This document shows positions 1 through 4,737 of a stretch of 5,042 bases of DNA, one piece after another. Below the pieces are notes generated by a model. That model ran no database searches, was not told the origin of the DNA, and saw nothing but the letters and a program-made list of their open reading frames with translations. The stretch's first letter is position 1. Every line of letters starts with the position of its first letter. The translations under genes were made by a program, and so were the position numbers. The stretch covers positions 1 through 5,042 of the forward strand of contig CALBLD010000053.1 in assembly GCA_937895775.1 (NCBI GenBank), in the 5' to 3' direction. Origin of the DNA: an uncultured Clostridia bacterium (lineage in GTDB: Bacteria; Bacillota; Clostridia; Oscillospirales; CAG-272).

Positions 1-544
1 CAAAAAGTCCCTTGGTTATATTTACCGTCTTATCAAGAACCGCCTGCCCGCCCTGCGAAATTATTCCCGCAAGCTTACCGACAAGTTCGCTCTGACCGAA
101 ATCGATTTCGGGAAGCACAATCGAATAACCCGCAAGCGTTTCCGAGAGTTTCTCCCACCATTTTTTCAGATTATCGAAATACTGCGGAAGCATATCTATG
201 ATACTTCCGGTTGTCCTTGCCACTTCCGGAATGACAATGAAAAGCACCGCAATTACCGCACCGAAAACGATAAGCGAGCTTATGACGAGGCAGACAGGAC
301 GCGCACTCCTCTTCCCTGCCGCTTCATGCTTTTTCCAGAGTCTAATCCACAACGCCTCAAGCGGTCGCATCAGCAGATTCATGACAAAGGCTATACATCC
401 GCCTGTTATGAACGGAGAAAGTGCGTTCAGAAGGGTACGCAGGCATTTTATGACATCATCTATACGGACAACGGCAAATATGACAAATACCGCGAAAACG
501 ATCAGAAAGACGATTTTCCTTACAGTCTGTTTATCAAGTTTCAC
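1..544 (-). CDS. AI-2E family transporter / PerM-like permease, N-terminal part (runs off left edge)
   Basis: This is the first 181 codons of a membrane protein read leftward; the rest lies outside the window. I recognise the AI-2E transporter (PF01594, formerly UPF0118/PerM) family from the N-terminal layout. A short basic start is followed by a first membrane segment at about residues 11-28. A second, at about 38-59, carries the family-like SPFITGGCIAFVMN stretch. A basic loop follows, then a third segment at about 84-105, and then the long amphipathic soluble stretch (from about 106, PEVARTTGSI onward) typical of the family. Members number about 340-400 residues with seven or eight membrane segments and export diverse small solutes or ions; an AI-2 role should not be assumed. 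The GTG start at 544-542 is chosen because GGAGG (554-558) lies 9 nt upstream and no in-frame ATG precedes it. The gene follows the HAD gene by 19 nt, so the two are probably cotranscribed. The substrate is unknown. Confidence 0.85.
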   Translation of the reverse strand, partial: MKLDKQTVRKIVFLIVFAVFVIFAVVRIDDVIKCLRTLLNALSPFITGGCIAFVMNLLMRPLEALWIRLWKKHEAAGKRSARPVCLVISSLIVFGAVIAVLFIVIPEVARTTGSIIDMLPQYFDNLKKWWEKLSETLAGYSIVLPEIDFGQSELVGKLAGIISQGGQAVLDKTVNITKGLF

Positions 545-553
545 TATACGTGG

Positions 554-558
554 CCTCC
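554..558 (-). promoter_or_regulatory. Ribosome binding site for the GTG-started permease
   Basis: GGAGG on the minus strand lies 9 nt before the GTG codon at 544-542, in the short gap after the HAD stop codon. It is the evidence for choosing a GTG start over the internal ATG at codon 55, which would remove the first membrane segment and part of the second. Confidence 0.75.
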
Positions 559-563
559 GTCGG

Positions 564-1373
564 TCAAAGCTTTGCTTCCAGTGCCTCTCCGAGCTCTTTT
601 ATGCTGTCAAAAACATACGTCGGTCTTACCCTTGCCCCCGCGATATCCCCGGTTTTTGATTCGCCGGTAAGAACAAGCGCGGTACGCACGCCGTGCTCTC
701 CGAGCGCGATATCGGTATTGAGCCTGTCGCCGACCATCAGAAGATTTTCTCTTGAAAATCCGGTTTTGTGTTCTGCGGCGACAAGTATCTGTTCGCTCGG
801 CTTTCCGCATATCTTCTCGGGACGTCTGCCTGTACAGGCAAATATCAGTTCGGTAAAACTTCCGAGATCCGGCCAGAATCCGTTCTCATTCGGGCAGACC
901 ATATCCGGATGCGTTGCAATATACGGATAACCTGCGGCAACATAATTTGTAAAACGCGTCAGCGTATCATAACTGAGATTCAGGTCAAATGCGGACAGAA
1001 GCATTTCCGGATCATCGTCGCACACATTGACGCCATGCGCCGCAAGTTCGCTTTTCGTACTCTCGGAGCCCATAACGAAAGTACGCTTTCCGTTATATGT
1101 GCAGTTGATATAATCGGCTGCGGCGTGTGCCGATGTCAGGACATCCTCAAGTCTTGCGGGTATCCCGAGCCGATTGAATTTTTTCACGTAATCGTCGGCA
1201 CTCATCGATGAGTTGTTTGTCAGAAACAGATATTTTATGCCGATACGCTTCATACGTTCAAGAAAATCGCAGGTAAAATCAAAGAGTCTGCTTCCGAGGT
1301 AGACAGTGCCGTCAAGATCGAGCATAACGCATTTTATATTATGCTTTTTTTTGATTATATTTTTTTCGGTCAT
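564..1373 (-). CDS. HAD-superfamily hydrolase, subclass IIA (NagD/AraL-like phosphatase)
   Basis: A cytosolic phosphatase of 269 residues, close to the usual 255-275 of the HAD-IIA group (NagD, AraL, YutF, p-nitrophenyl phosphatase-like). Numbered from the ATG at 1373, motif I is DLDGT at residues 19-23, with D19 as the expected nucleophile and D21 as the general acid/base. Motif II is TNNSS at 52-56, motif III is K191 in GKPSEQ, and motif IV is GDRLNTDI at 215-222, with D216 and D221 as the expected Mg2+ ligands. The insert between motifs II and III, including THPDMVCP, is the C2-type cap of this subclass and sets the substrate, which cannot be read from sequence. All catalytic residues are present. 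A TTG at 1397 would add eight residues and overlap the upstream gene by 17 nt. I prefer the ATG, which has AAAGGA 11 nt upstream and starts 7 nt after the upstream stop codon. Likely role: dephosphorylation of a small sugar or nucleotide metabolite. Confidence 0.93.
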   Translation of the reverse strand: MTEKNIIKKKHNIKCVMLDLDGTVYLGSRLFDFTCDFLERMKRIGIKYLFLTNNSSMSADDYVKKFNRLGIPARLEDVLTSAHAAADYINCTYNGKRTFVMGSESTKSELAAHGVNVCDDDPEMLLSAFDLNLSYDTLTRFTNYVAAGYPYIATHPDMVCPNENGFWPDLGSFTELIFACTGRRPEKICGKPSEQILVAAEHKTGFSRENLLMVGDRLNTDIALGEHGVRTALVLTGESKTGDIAGARVRPTYVFDSIKELGEALEAKL

Positions 1374-1380
1374 GTCGGCT

Positions 1381-1836
1381 TCAGTCCTTTTTACCAAACA
1401 GTCTTCCGAAAAATCCGGAACGCTTTTTCGGCTTTTCAGCCTCTTTTATGTCTTCGGCAATCTCTTCGTCAAGCTCGGCAATCGCCTCATCCTCTTCTCC
1501 GTCGTCGTTCTTTCTCATCTTCTGATACTCGGAGTAAAGCTCGTTTATGAGGTAAGGATCGGTAACAACGTCAATGGCATATTTTTCGCCGTGACCGACC
1601 GAAATATCAAAGATAACGGTATCGCCGGTCTTCTGATCGTCATCGTCGATCGGCTGGAGAAAAGCAAAATAATGCTCAGTCTTTTCACCTTCGTATTCCT
1701 CCGAATCGACCGTTACTGGCACAAGCGCAACCTGACTGAACCGCGCCTTTTCATCTCTGTCATTTATTATTTCAACGGGGGCGGTATCGTCGGCATCAAG
1801 CATTTTGTCAAGCAGTTCTTTAATATCTGTTTTCAT
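1381..1836 (-). CDS. DUF1292-like acidic protein with basic amphipathic C-terminal tail
   Basis: A 151-residue soluble protein and first gene of the leftward operon. Residues about 18-107 resemble the DUF1292 (YrzB-like) domain of Bacillota: a strand-rich start (VEIINDRDEKARFSQVALVPV), then FAFLQPIDDDDQKTGDTVIFDISV, then a closing acidic/aromatic helix. The family has no established function. The domain is followed by a very acidic, probably helical segment (about 111-134, rich in Glu/Asp) and a basic end (about 135-151, KPKKRSGFFGRLFGKKD). That tail would form a short amphipathic helix with Phe and Leu on one face and Lys/Arg around it. Most DUF1292 proteins are nearer 85-110 residues, so the tail is an addition. 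The ATG start is supported by AAGGAG 7 nt upstream and a strong promoter behind it. The family call rests on pattern memory rather than a search. The reading frame itself is secure. Confidence 0.75.
   Translation of the reverse strand: MKTDIKELLDKMLDADDTAPVEIINDRDEKARFSQVALVPVTVDSEEYEGEKTEHYFAFLQPIDDDDQKTGDTVIFDISVGHGEKYAIDVVTDPYLINELYSEYQKMRKNDDGEEDEAIAELDEEIAEDIKEAEKPKKRSGFFGRLFGKKD
1385..1390 (-). promoter_or_regulatory. Ribosome binding site deciding the HAD gene start
   Basis: AAAGGA on the minus strand sits inside the last codons of the DUF1292-like gene, 11 nt before the ATG at 1373-1371. It favours this ATG over the TTG at 1397, which has only a poorly spaced GGAAGA in front of it. 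The arrangement suggests translational coupling. Confidence 0.5.
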
Positions 1837-1843
1837 TTGTCGT

Positions 1844-1849
1844 CTCCTT
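1844..1849 (-). promoter_or_regulatory. Ribosome binding site of the DUF1292-like gene
   Basis: AAGGAG on the minus strand ends 7 nt before the ATG at 1836-1834. It is a near-ideal Shine-Dalgarno sequence for the first gene of the leftward operon. Confidence 0.85.
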
Positions 1850-1864
1850 ATTTTTTCATACTCA

Positions 1865-1874
1865 CAACCGTTTT
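1865..1874 (-). repeat. Inverted repeat arm 1 (AAAACGGTTG on minus strand)
   Basis: The plus strand reads CAACCGTTTT. Its exact reverse complement, AAAACGGTTG, occurs at 1966-1975. This copy directly abuts the -10 box of the leftward promoter and covers its likely start site, where a bound protein would block initiation. The pair is seen directly; an operator role is inference. Confidence 0.45.
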
Positions 1875-1903
1875 ATTATATCACACACTATCGCGTTTTT
1901 CAA
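1875..1903 (-). promoter_or_regulatory. Sigma-A promoter of the leftward operon
   Basis: On the minus strand, TTGAAA (1903-1898) is separated by 17 bp from TATAAT (1880-1875), which is preceded by TG one base upstream (extended -10, TGATATAAT). The expected transcription start is near 1868, giving a leader of about 32 nt before the ATG at 1836. Runs of A on the minus strand upstream of the -35 (roughly 1907-1924) are spaced at about one helical turn and could act as an UP-like or bent element. The match to consensus is strong. The start point is inferred. Confidence 0.85.
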
Positions 1904-1929
1904 TATCTTTTTACCGATTTTTTGTACTC

Positions 1930-1950
1930 TTTGCGCGATATCGCCGCAAA
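1930..1950. promoter_or_regulatory. Near-perfect palindrome midway between the divergent promoters (candidate operator)
   Basis: TTTGCG (1930-1935) and CGCAAA (1945-1950) are exact inverted arms around CGATATCG (1936-1943), itself a perfect palindrome, with a single extra C at 1944 breaking full symmetry. The inner GCGATATCGC (1935-1944) is also a perfect 10-bp palindrome. The element lies about midway between the -35 boxes of the two divergent promoters, a classical place for a dimeric regulator acting on both sides. I do not recognise the motif as that of a known regulator. Confidence 0.45.
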
Positions 1951-1965
1951 CCGAAATACAAAGAC

Positions 1966-1975
1966 AAAACGGTTG
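1966..1975 (+). repeat. Inverted repeat arm 2 (AAAACGGTTG on plus strand)
   Basis: This is the exact inverted partner of 1865-1874. Its last three bases are the first three of the -35 box of the rightward promoter, so the element covers roughly -42 to -33. Read in the direction of each promoter the word is the same, but it sits at +1 on one side and at -35 on the other. Centre-to-centre distance is about 101 bp. Confidence 0.45.
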
Positions 1976-2001
1976 ACTTTTTATTCCGCTTATGATATAA
2001 T
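1973..2001 (+). promoter_or_regulatory. Sigma-A promoter of the signal peptidase-rbgA-rnhB-yraN operon
   Basis: TTGACT (1973-1978) and TATAAT (1996-2001) are separated by exactly 17 bp, with TG one base upstream of the -10 (extended -10, TGATATAAT). This is very close to consensus. Transcription should start near 2008, leaving a leader of about 45 nt with no evident riboswitch or attenuator. It appears to be the only promoter of the rightward operon in the window. Confidence 0.88.
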
Positions 2002-2039
2002 GATTATGTTTTAAATTTTTTCAAAGCTCAGAACGAATC

Positions 2040-2044
2040 GAGGG
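2040..2044 (+). promoter_or_regulatory. Ribosome binding site supporting a TTG start for the signal peptidase
   Basis: GAGGG lies 8 nt before the TTG at 2053-2055. There is no in-frame ATG nearby upstream, and the first in-frame ATG (codon 208) falls inside the membrane anchor. The site therefore supports initiation at TTG and a full-length 377-residue product. Confidence 0.65.
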
Positions 2045-2052
2045 CAATCAAC

Positions 2053-3186
2053 TTGAAATATATATTTTTACTCTGCAAAGCGGCAGAATCAATAGATCCC
2101 GTCCGACTTTCCGCCGACGGTGACACGGCGTTCGGAAAAATACTGCGTACCGGAAAAATCGGTTACTTTGCCGACAGCGACTGTGCCGATTTCTTCGATT
2201 TCTACGGTGATCTCCGTAAAGGTGCCGAACGCGCAATATCCGACTGTTTACTTCCCGATTTAACTTCTGATCGGGAAAACAGCTCGTTTATCTGTGTTGC
2301 TCCGGGAAATCCCAACGATCCGCAGATTCTTTCGCTGATTGACAGCGAATTTGTCACTCCGGTCACCGAAACGCTTGATGCTTCGGGCATCGGGTACGTT
2401 CTCACGATCGTTTTTTACAGCATTCCCGCTTCCGAACAATTTCCGCACAGCTTCGTAACCTACAGGAGCGGTGAACCCGAAAACGATATCGCAGAAACTT
2501 ATACCCCGACAAATTACAACAGTTTCGAAAGCCTCGAAGCCGCGGTATACGGCGGCACTGTCTGCGTCACCCGTGCGGACGAAAAGAAGGAGAGCGGCGG
2601 TCAGTCGTTCTCGGCACGTGTTTTTGACTGGTACGAACTTTTTGCGTATGCGATCGGATTTGTACTGATTGTGATGTCGCTATTTATACGTCATTCGCCT
2701 GTCGAAGGCTCATCGATGTATCCGACGCTGATCGGAAATCAGTCATCCGGAATAACGGTTGACACGAGCACCGACAAGTATGATGTTCTGCTCATATCGA
2801 ACATCGGCTCCGTAAGCTACGGAGATATCGTCATCATTCAGGAGCCGACACAACCGACCGAACCGATCGTAAAACGCATCATAGCAATGGGCGGAGACAC
2901 CGTAAAGATCAATTTTACTACGGGAGAAGTATGGCTGAACGGAGTGCTTTTAAAAGAAGATTATGTCAACGAGGACACGAACACCAACATTCCGCGTGAA
3001 AATCTTGTTCCGGACGAAAACTACTGCTGGGAAGGAACCGTCCCCGAAGGCTGTGTTTTTGTTCTCGGAGACAATCGCGGAGTATCAAAAGACAGCCGTT
3101 ATTTCGGCTTCATAGACGAGAGACACATCATCGGAAAGGCTGTCTTCCGCATCCTTCCGTTCGGCAGGTTCGGAAAGATCGGATAA
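2053..3186 (+). CDS. lepB: Signal peptidase I (S26A) with a ~190-residue extra N-terminal cytoplasmic region
   Basis: Signal peptidase I cleaves signal peptides from exported preproteins on the outer face of the membrane. The catalytic half is at the C-terminus. It has one membrane anchor at about residues 194-212 (YELFAYAIGFVLIVMSLFI), then box B EGSSMYPTL (218-226) with S221 as nucleophile. Box D VKRIIAMGGDTV (273-284) has K274 as the general base. Box E GDNRGVSKDSRYFGFI (339-354) follows, and then a GKAVFRILPF end. This is the bacterial Ser/Lys dyad type, with all key residues present. Residues 1-190 precede the anchor and should lie in the cytoplasm; most relatives have only 5-40 residues there. 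I do not recognise this region: it is soluble-looking, rich in Asp/Glu/Ser, with no repeat or nucleotide-binding motif. The start codon is TTG with GAGGG 8 nt upstream. It is first in its operon, 29 nt before rbgA, as in many Clostridia, where signal peptidase precedes ylqF and rnhB. The peptidase call is firm; the N-terminal function is unknown. Confidence 0.93.
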   Translation: MKYIFLLCKAAESIDPVRLSADGDTAFGKILRTGKIGYFADSDCADFFDFYGDLRKGAERAISDCLLPDLTSDRENSSFICVAPGNPNDPQILSLIDSEFVTPVTETLDASGIGYVLTIVFYSIPASEQFPHSFVTYRSGEPENDIAETYTPTNYNSFESLEAAVYGGTVCVTRADEKKESGGQSFSARVFDWYELFAYAIGFVLIVMSLFIRHSPVEGSSMYPTLIGNQSSGITVDTSTDKYDVLLISNIGSVSYGDIVIIQEPTQPTEPIVKRIIAMGGDTVKINFTTGEVWLNGVLLKEDYVNEDTNTNIPRENLVPDENYCWEGTVPEGCVFVLGDNRGVSKDSRYFGFIDERHIIGKAVFRILPFGRFGKIG

Positions 3187-3197
3187 ACAAAAACAAG

Positions 3198-3206
3198 AAA
3201 GGAGGA
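3198..3206 (+). promoter_or_regulatory. Strong ribosome binding site of rbgA
   Basis: AAAGGAGGA lies in the 29-nt gap after the signal peptidase stop codon; its GG ends 10 nt before the ATG at 3216. It is a long match to the 16S anti-Shine-Dalgarno, suggesting high, independent translation of rbgA. Confidence 0.85.
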
Positions 3207-3215
3207 CATCATACG

Positions 3216-4127
3216 ATGCCTTCGGAAATTATACAATGGTTCCCCGGACACATGGCAAAAACGCGGCGCATGATGGGCGAATGTCTTCCGCTCGTCGATC
3301 TTGTAATAGAGATAGTCGATGCCCGCATACCCATTTCGTCCAAAAATCCCGAGATTGACCGCATATGCAAAGGCAAACCGAGGCTTATTCTTTTTTCAAA
3401 ATCAACCCTTGCCGATCCGACAATGGGAGAACGATGGAAAAAGTATTACAGATCGATCGGACTTCCATGCATTCCGTGTGATTTTGTCAGCGGAGCGGGC
3501 ATGTCGGAGATAGAGCCGACAGTCAGAAATCTTCTTGCCGAAAAAATCGCAAGATACAAAGAAAAAGGCATGGCAAACAAGGCATTGCGGGCTATGGTTG
3601 TCGGAATTCCGAATGTCGGGAAGTCGTCCTTTATCAACAGATTCTCCAAAACAAAAAAGGCAAAGGTCGAAAACCGACCGGGCGTGACCCTGGACAAGCA
3701 ATGGGTTGTCACCCCTTACAGAATCGAACTGCTTGACATGCCCGGCGTTCTCTGGCCGAAATTCAACGACAGACGCGTGGGCGAAAATCTCGCAATAACG
3801 GGTGCCATCAAGGACAGGATACTCAACACCGATGAAATTGCCGTCATACTCTGCGGCAGACTGAGAAAGATCGCCCCCGCCCTGCTCTGCGCAAGATACA
3901 GACTGAGCGAAAGTGAGATTGCCGATATCACCGATTACGAACTGTTCACGCTGATCGGAAGAAAGCGCGGACTCCTGATAAGCGGCGGCGAGGTCAACGA
4001 AGAGCGCACTGCGTCGGTTCTTCTCGATGAATTCAGAAGCGGAAAGATCGGCAGAATAACGCTTGAATATCCGCCCGAGCCGAAAAGTGCCGTCAAAAAG
4101 GAGATGACAGCAGATGCCGACCTATGA
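3216..4127 (+). CDS. rbgA: Ribosome biogenesis GTPase RbgA (YlqF), with a degenerate G4 motif
   Basis: A circularly permuted GTPase of 303 residues (B. subtilis RbgA has about 280) that drives a late step of 50S subunit assembly. The signature IQWFPGHMAKTRR is at residues 6-18, with H12 matching the catalytic His of RbgA (H9 in B. subtilis). VDARIPISSKNP (34-45) follows. G motifs come in permuted order: G4 region at 61-64, a weak G5 near 91-96, G1 GIPNVGKS (130-137), G2 PGVT (155-158) and G3 DMPG (174-177), then LWPKF and the ANTAR-like C-terminal helical domain. Oddly, the G4 position reads SKST where NKxD is expected, so both the Asn and the guanine-reading Asp are replaced; the downstream LAD keeps the alignment clear. 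The C-terminus is about 20 residues longer than in B. subtilis and its last 14 nt overlap rnhB. Identity is very secure; nucleotide preference is less so. Confidence 0.97.
   Translation: MPSEIIQWFPGHMAKTRRMMGECLPLVDLVIEIVDARIPISSKNPEIDRICKGKPRLILFSKSTLADPTMGERWKKYYRSIGLPCIPCDFVSGAGMSEIEPTVRNLLAEKIARYKEKGMANKALRAMVVGIPNVGKSSFINRFSKTKKAKVENRPGVTLDKQWVVTPYRIELLDMPGVLWPKFNDRRVGENLAITGAIKDRILNTDEIAVILCGRLRKIAPALLCARYRLSESEIADITDYELFTLIGRKRGLLISGGEVNEERTASVLLDEFRSGKIGRITLEYPPEPKSAVKKEMTADADL
4098..4103 (+). promoter_or_regulatory. Ribosome binding site of rnhB, inside the end of rbgA
   Basis: AAGGAG is followed by 10 nt and the ATG at 4114. The ATG at 4104 immediately after it is too close and in another frame. 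The site lies inside rbgA codons and supports the overlapping start of rnhB. Confidence 0.75.
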
Positions 4128-4737
4128 TTACGAACTATCGGCACACGAGAAAGGATACGCCGTCGTTGCCGGAACCGACGAAGCCGGAAGAGGTCCGCTT
4201 GCCGGACCGGTCTTTGCCGCCGCGGTAATCCTTCCGGACGGGCTGTTTATAGAAGGGCTGAACGATTCCAAAAAGCTTTCCGAAAAAAGGCGGGAACAGC
4301 TTTTCGACCTGATTTGTTCGGAAGCGGTCTCATACTGCATAGCATCTTCCTCGGTTGAAGAGATCGATTCAATGAACATTCTCAACGCATCACAACTTGC
4401 GATGAGGCGTGCCGTTGCGGGACTTGACCCGCATCCCGATCTCGTCCTTGTTGACGGAAACATTGCGAGGGGCTTTGACACAGACACACTTACAATCATA
4501 AAGGGCGACAGCCTTTCGATGTCGATAGCCGCCGCGTCAATACTTGCAAAGGTCAGCAGGGATCATCTGTGTGCCGAGCTTGACCGCGAATATCCGGAAT
4601 ACGGGTTTGCAAAACACAAGGGATACGGAACTGCCCTTCACATGGAAATGATACGCAGATACGGAGTTTCTCCGGTACACAGAAAAAGCTTCATGGGCTT
4701 TTTGAAAAAAGACGGCAAAGAGTGTGAAAAGAAATGA
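4114..4737 (+). CDS. rnhB: Ribonuclease HII
   Basis: RNase HII cuts RNA in RNA/DNA hybrids and removes single ribonucleotides misincorporated into DNA, in the cytoplasm. The 207-residue length is normal for the family. The N-terminal GTDEAGRGPLAGPV (20-33) carries acidic residues D22 and E23. LNDSKKLSEKRRE (49-61) is the conserved helix start. LVDGN (112-116) gives D114, and KGDSLSMSIAAASILAKVSRD (130-150) gives D132, completing the D-E-D-D metal site. HKGYGT (168-173) includes Y171, the tyrosine that recognises the DNA-RNA junction in family members. The typical SPVHRKSF (186-193) is near the end. All catalytic residues are intact. The start overlaps rbgA by 14 nt and the stop overlaps yraN as ATGA, so translation of the three genes is probably coupled. 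Confidence 0.98.
   Translation: MPTYDYELSAHEKGYAVVAGTDEAGRGPLAGPVFAAAVILPDGLFIEGLNDSKKLSEKRREQLFDLICSEAVSYCIASSSVEEIDSMNILNASQLAMRRAVAGLDPHPDLVLVDGNIARGFDTDTLTIIKGDSLSMSIAAASILAKVSRDHLCAELDREYPEYGFAKHKGYGTALHMEMIRRYGVSPVHRKSFMGFLKKDGKECEKK

Noticed and set aside
198..659. A 153-codon plus-strand open frame antisense to the permease and HAD genes.
   Set aside because: The composition is typical of an antisense frame, and the minus strand encodes a clear AI-2E-type membrane protein with a good ribosome binding site.
768..1211. A 147-codon plus-strand open frame inside the HAD gene.
   Set aside because: The opposite strand carries all four HAD motifs in order; this frame has no recognisable domain.
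1371..1397. A TTG start for the HAD gene eight codons upstream, overlapping the DUF1292-like gene by 17 nt.
   Set aside because: The ATG at 1373 has a better start codon and an AAAGGA site, and gives the usual family length before motif I. The TTG remains possible.
1306..1995. A 229-codon open frame on the plus strand across the DUF1292-like gene and the intergenic region.
   Set aside because: It is antisense to two convincing genes, is rich in Phe/Leu/Arg as expected of a shadow frame, and runs through the promoter region and palindrome. It has no family resemblance.
2002..2052. A possible riboswitch or attenuator in the leader of the signal peptidase gene.
   Set aside because: The leader is only about 45 nt, AU-rich, and shows no stable stem-loop or T-run terminator.
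3187..3215. A possible terminator or promoter between the signal peptidase and rbgA.
   Set aside because: The 29-nt gap has no inverted repeat and is taken up largely by the rbgA ribosome binding site.
181..4230. Frequent CTTCCG/CGGAAG words, reminiscent of an uptake or modification signal.
   Set aside because: They fall mainly inside genes and fit the codon preferences (CTT, CCG, TCC, GGA, AAG codons), are not evenly spaced and share no extended flanks. A whole-genome count would be needed to claim more.
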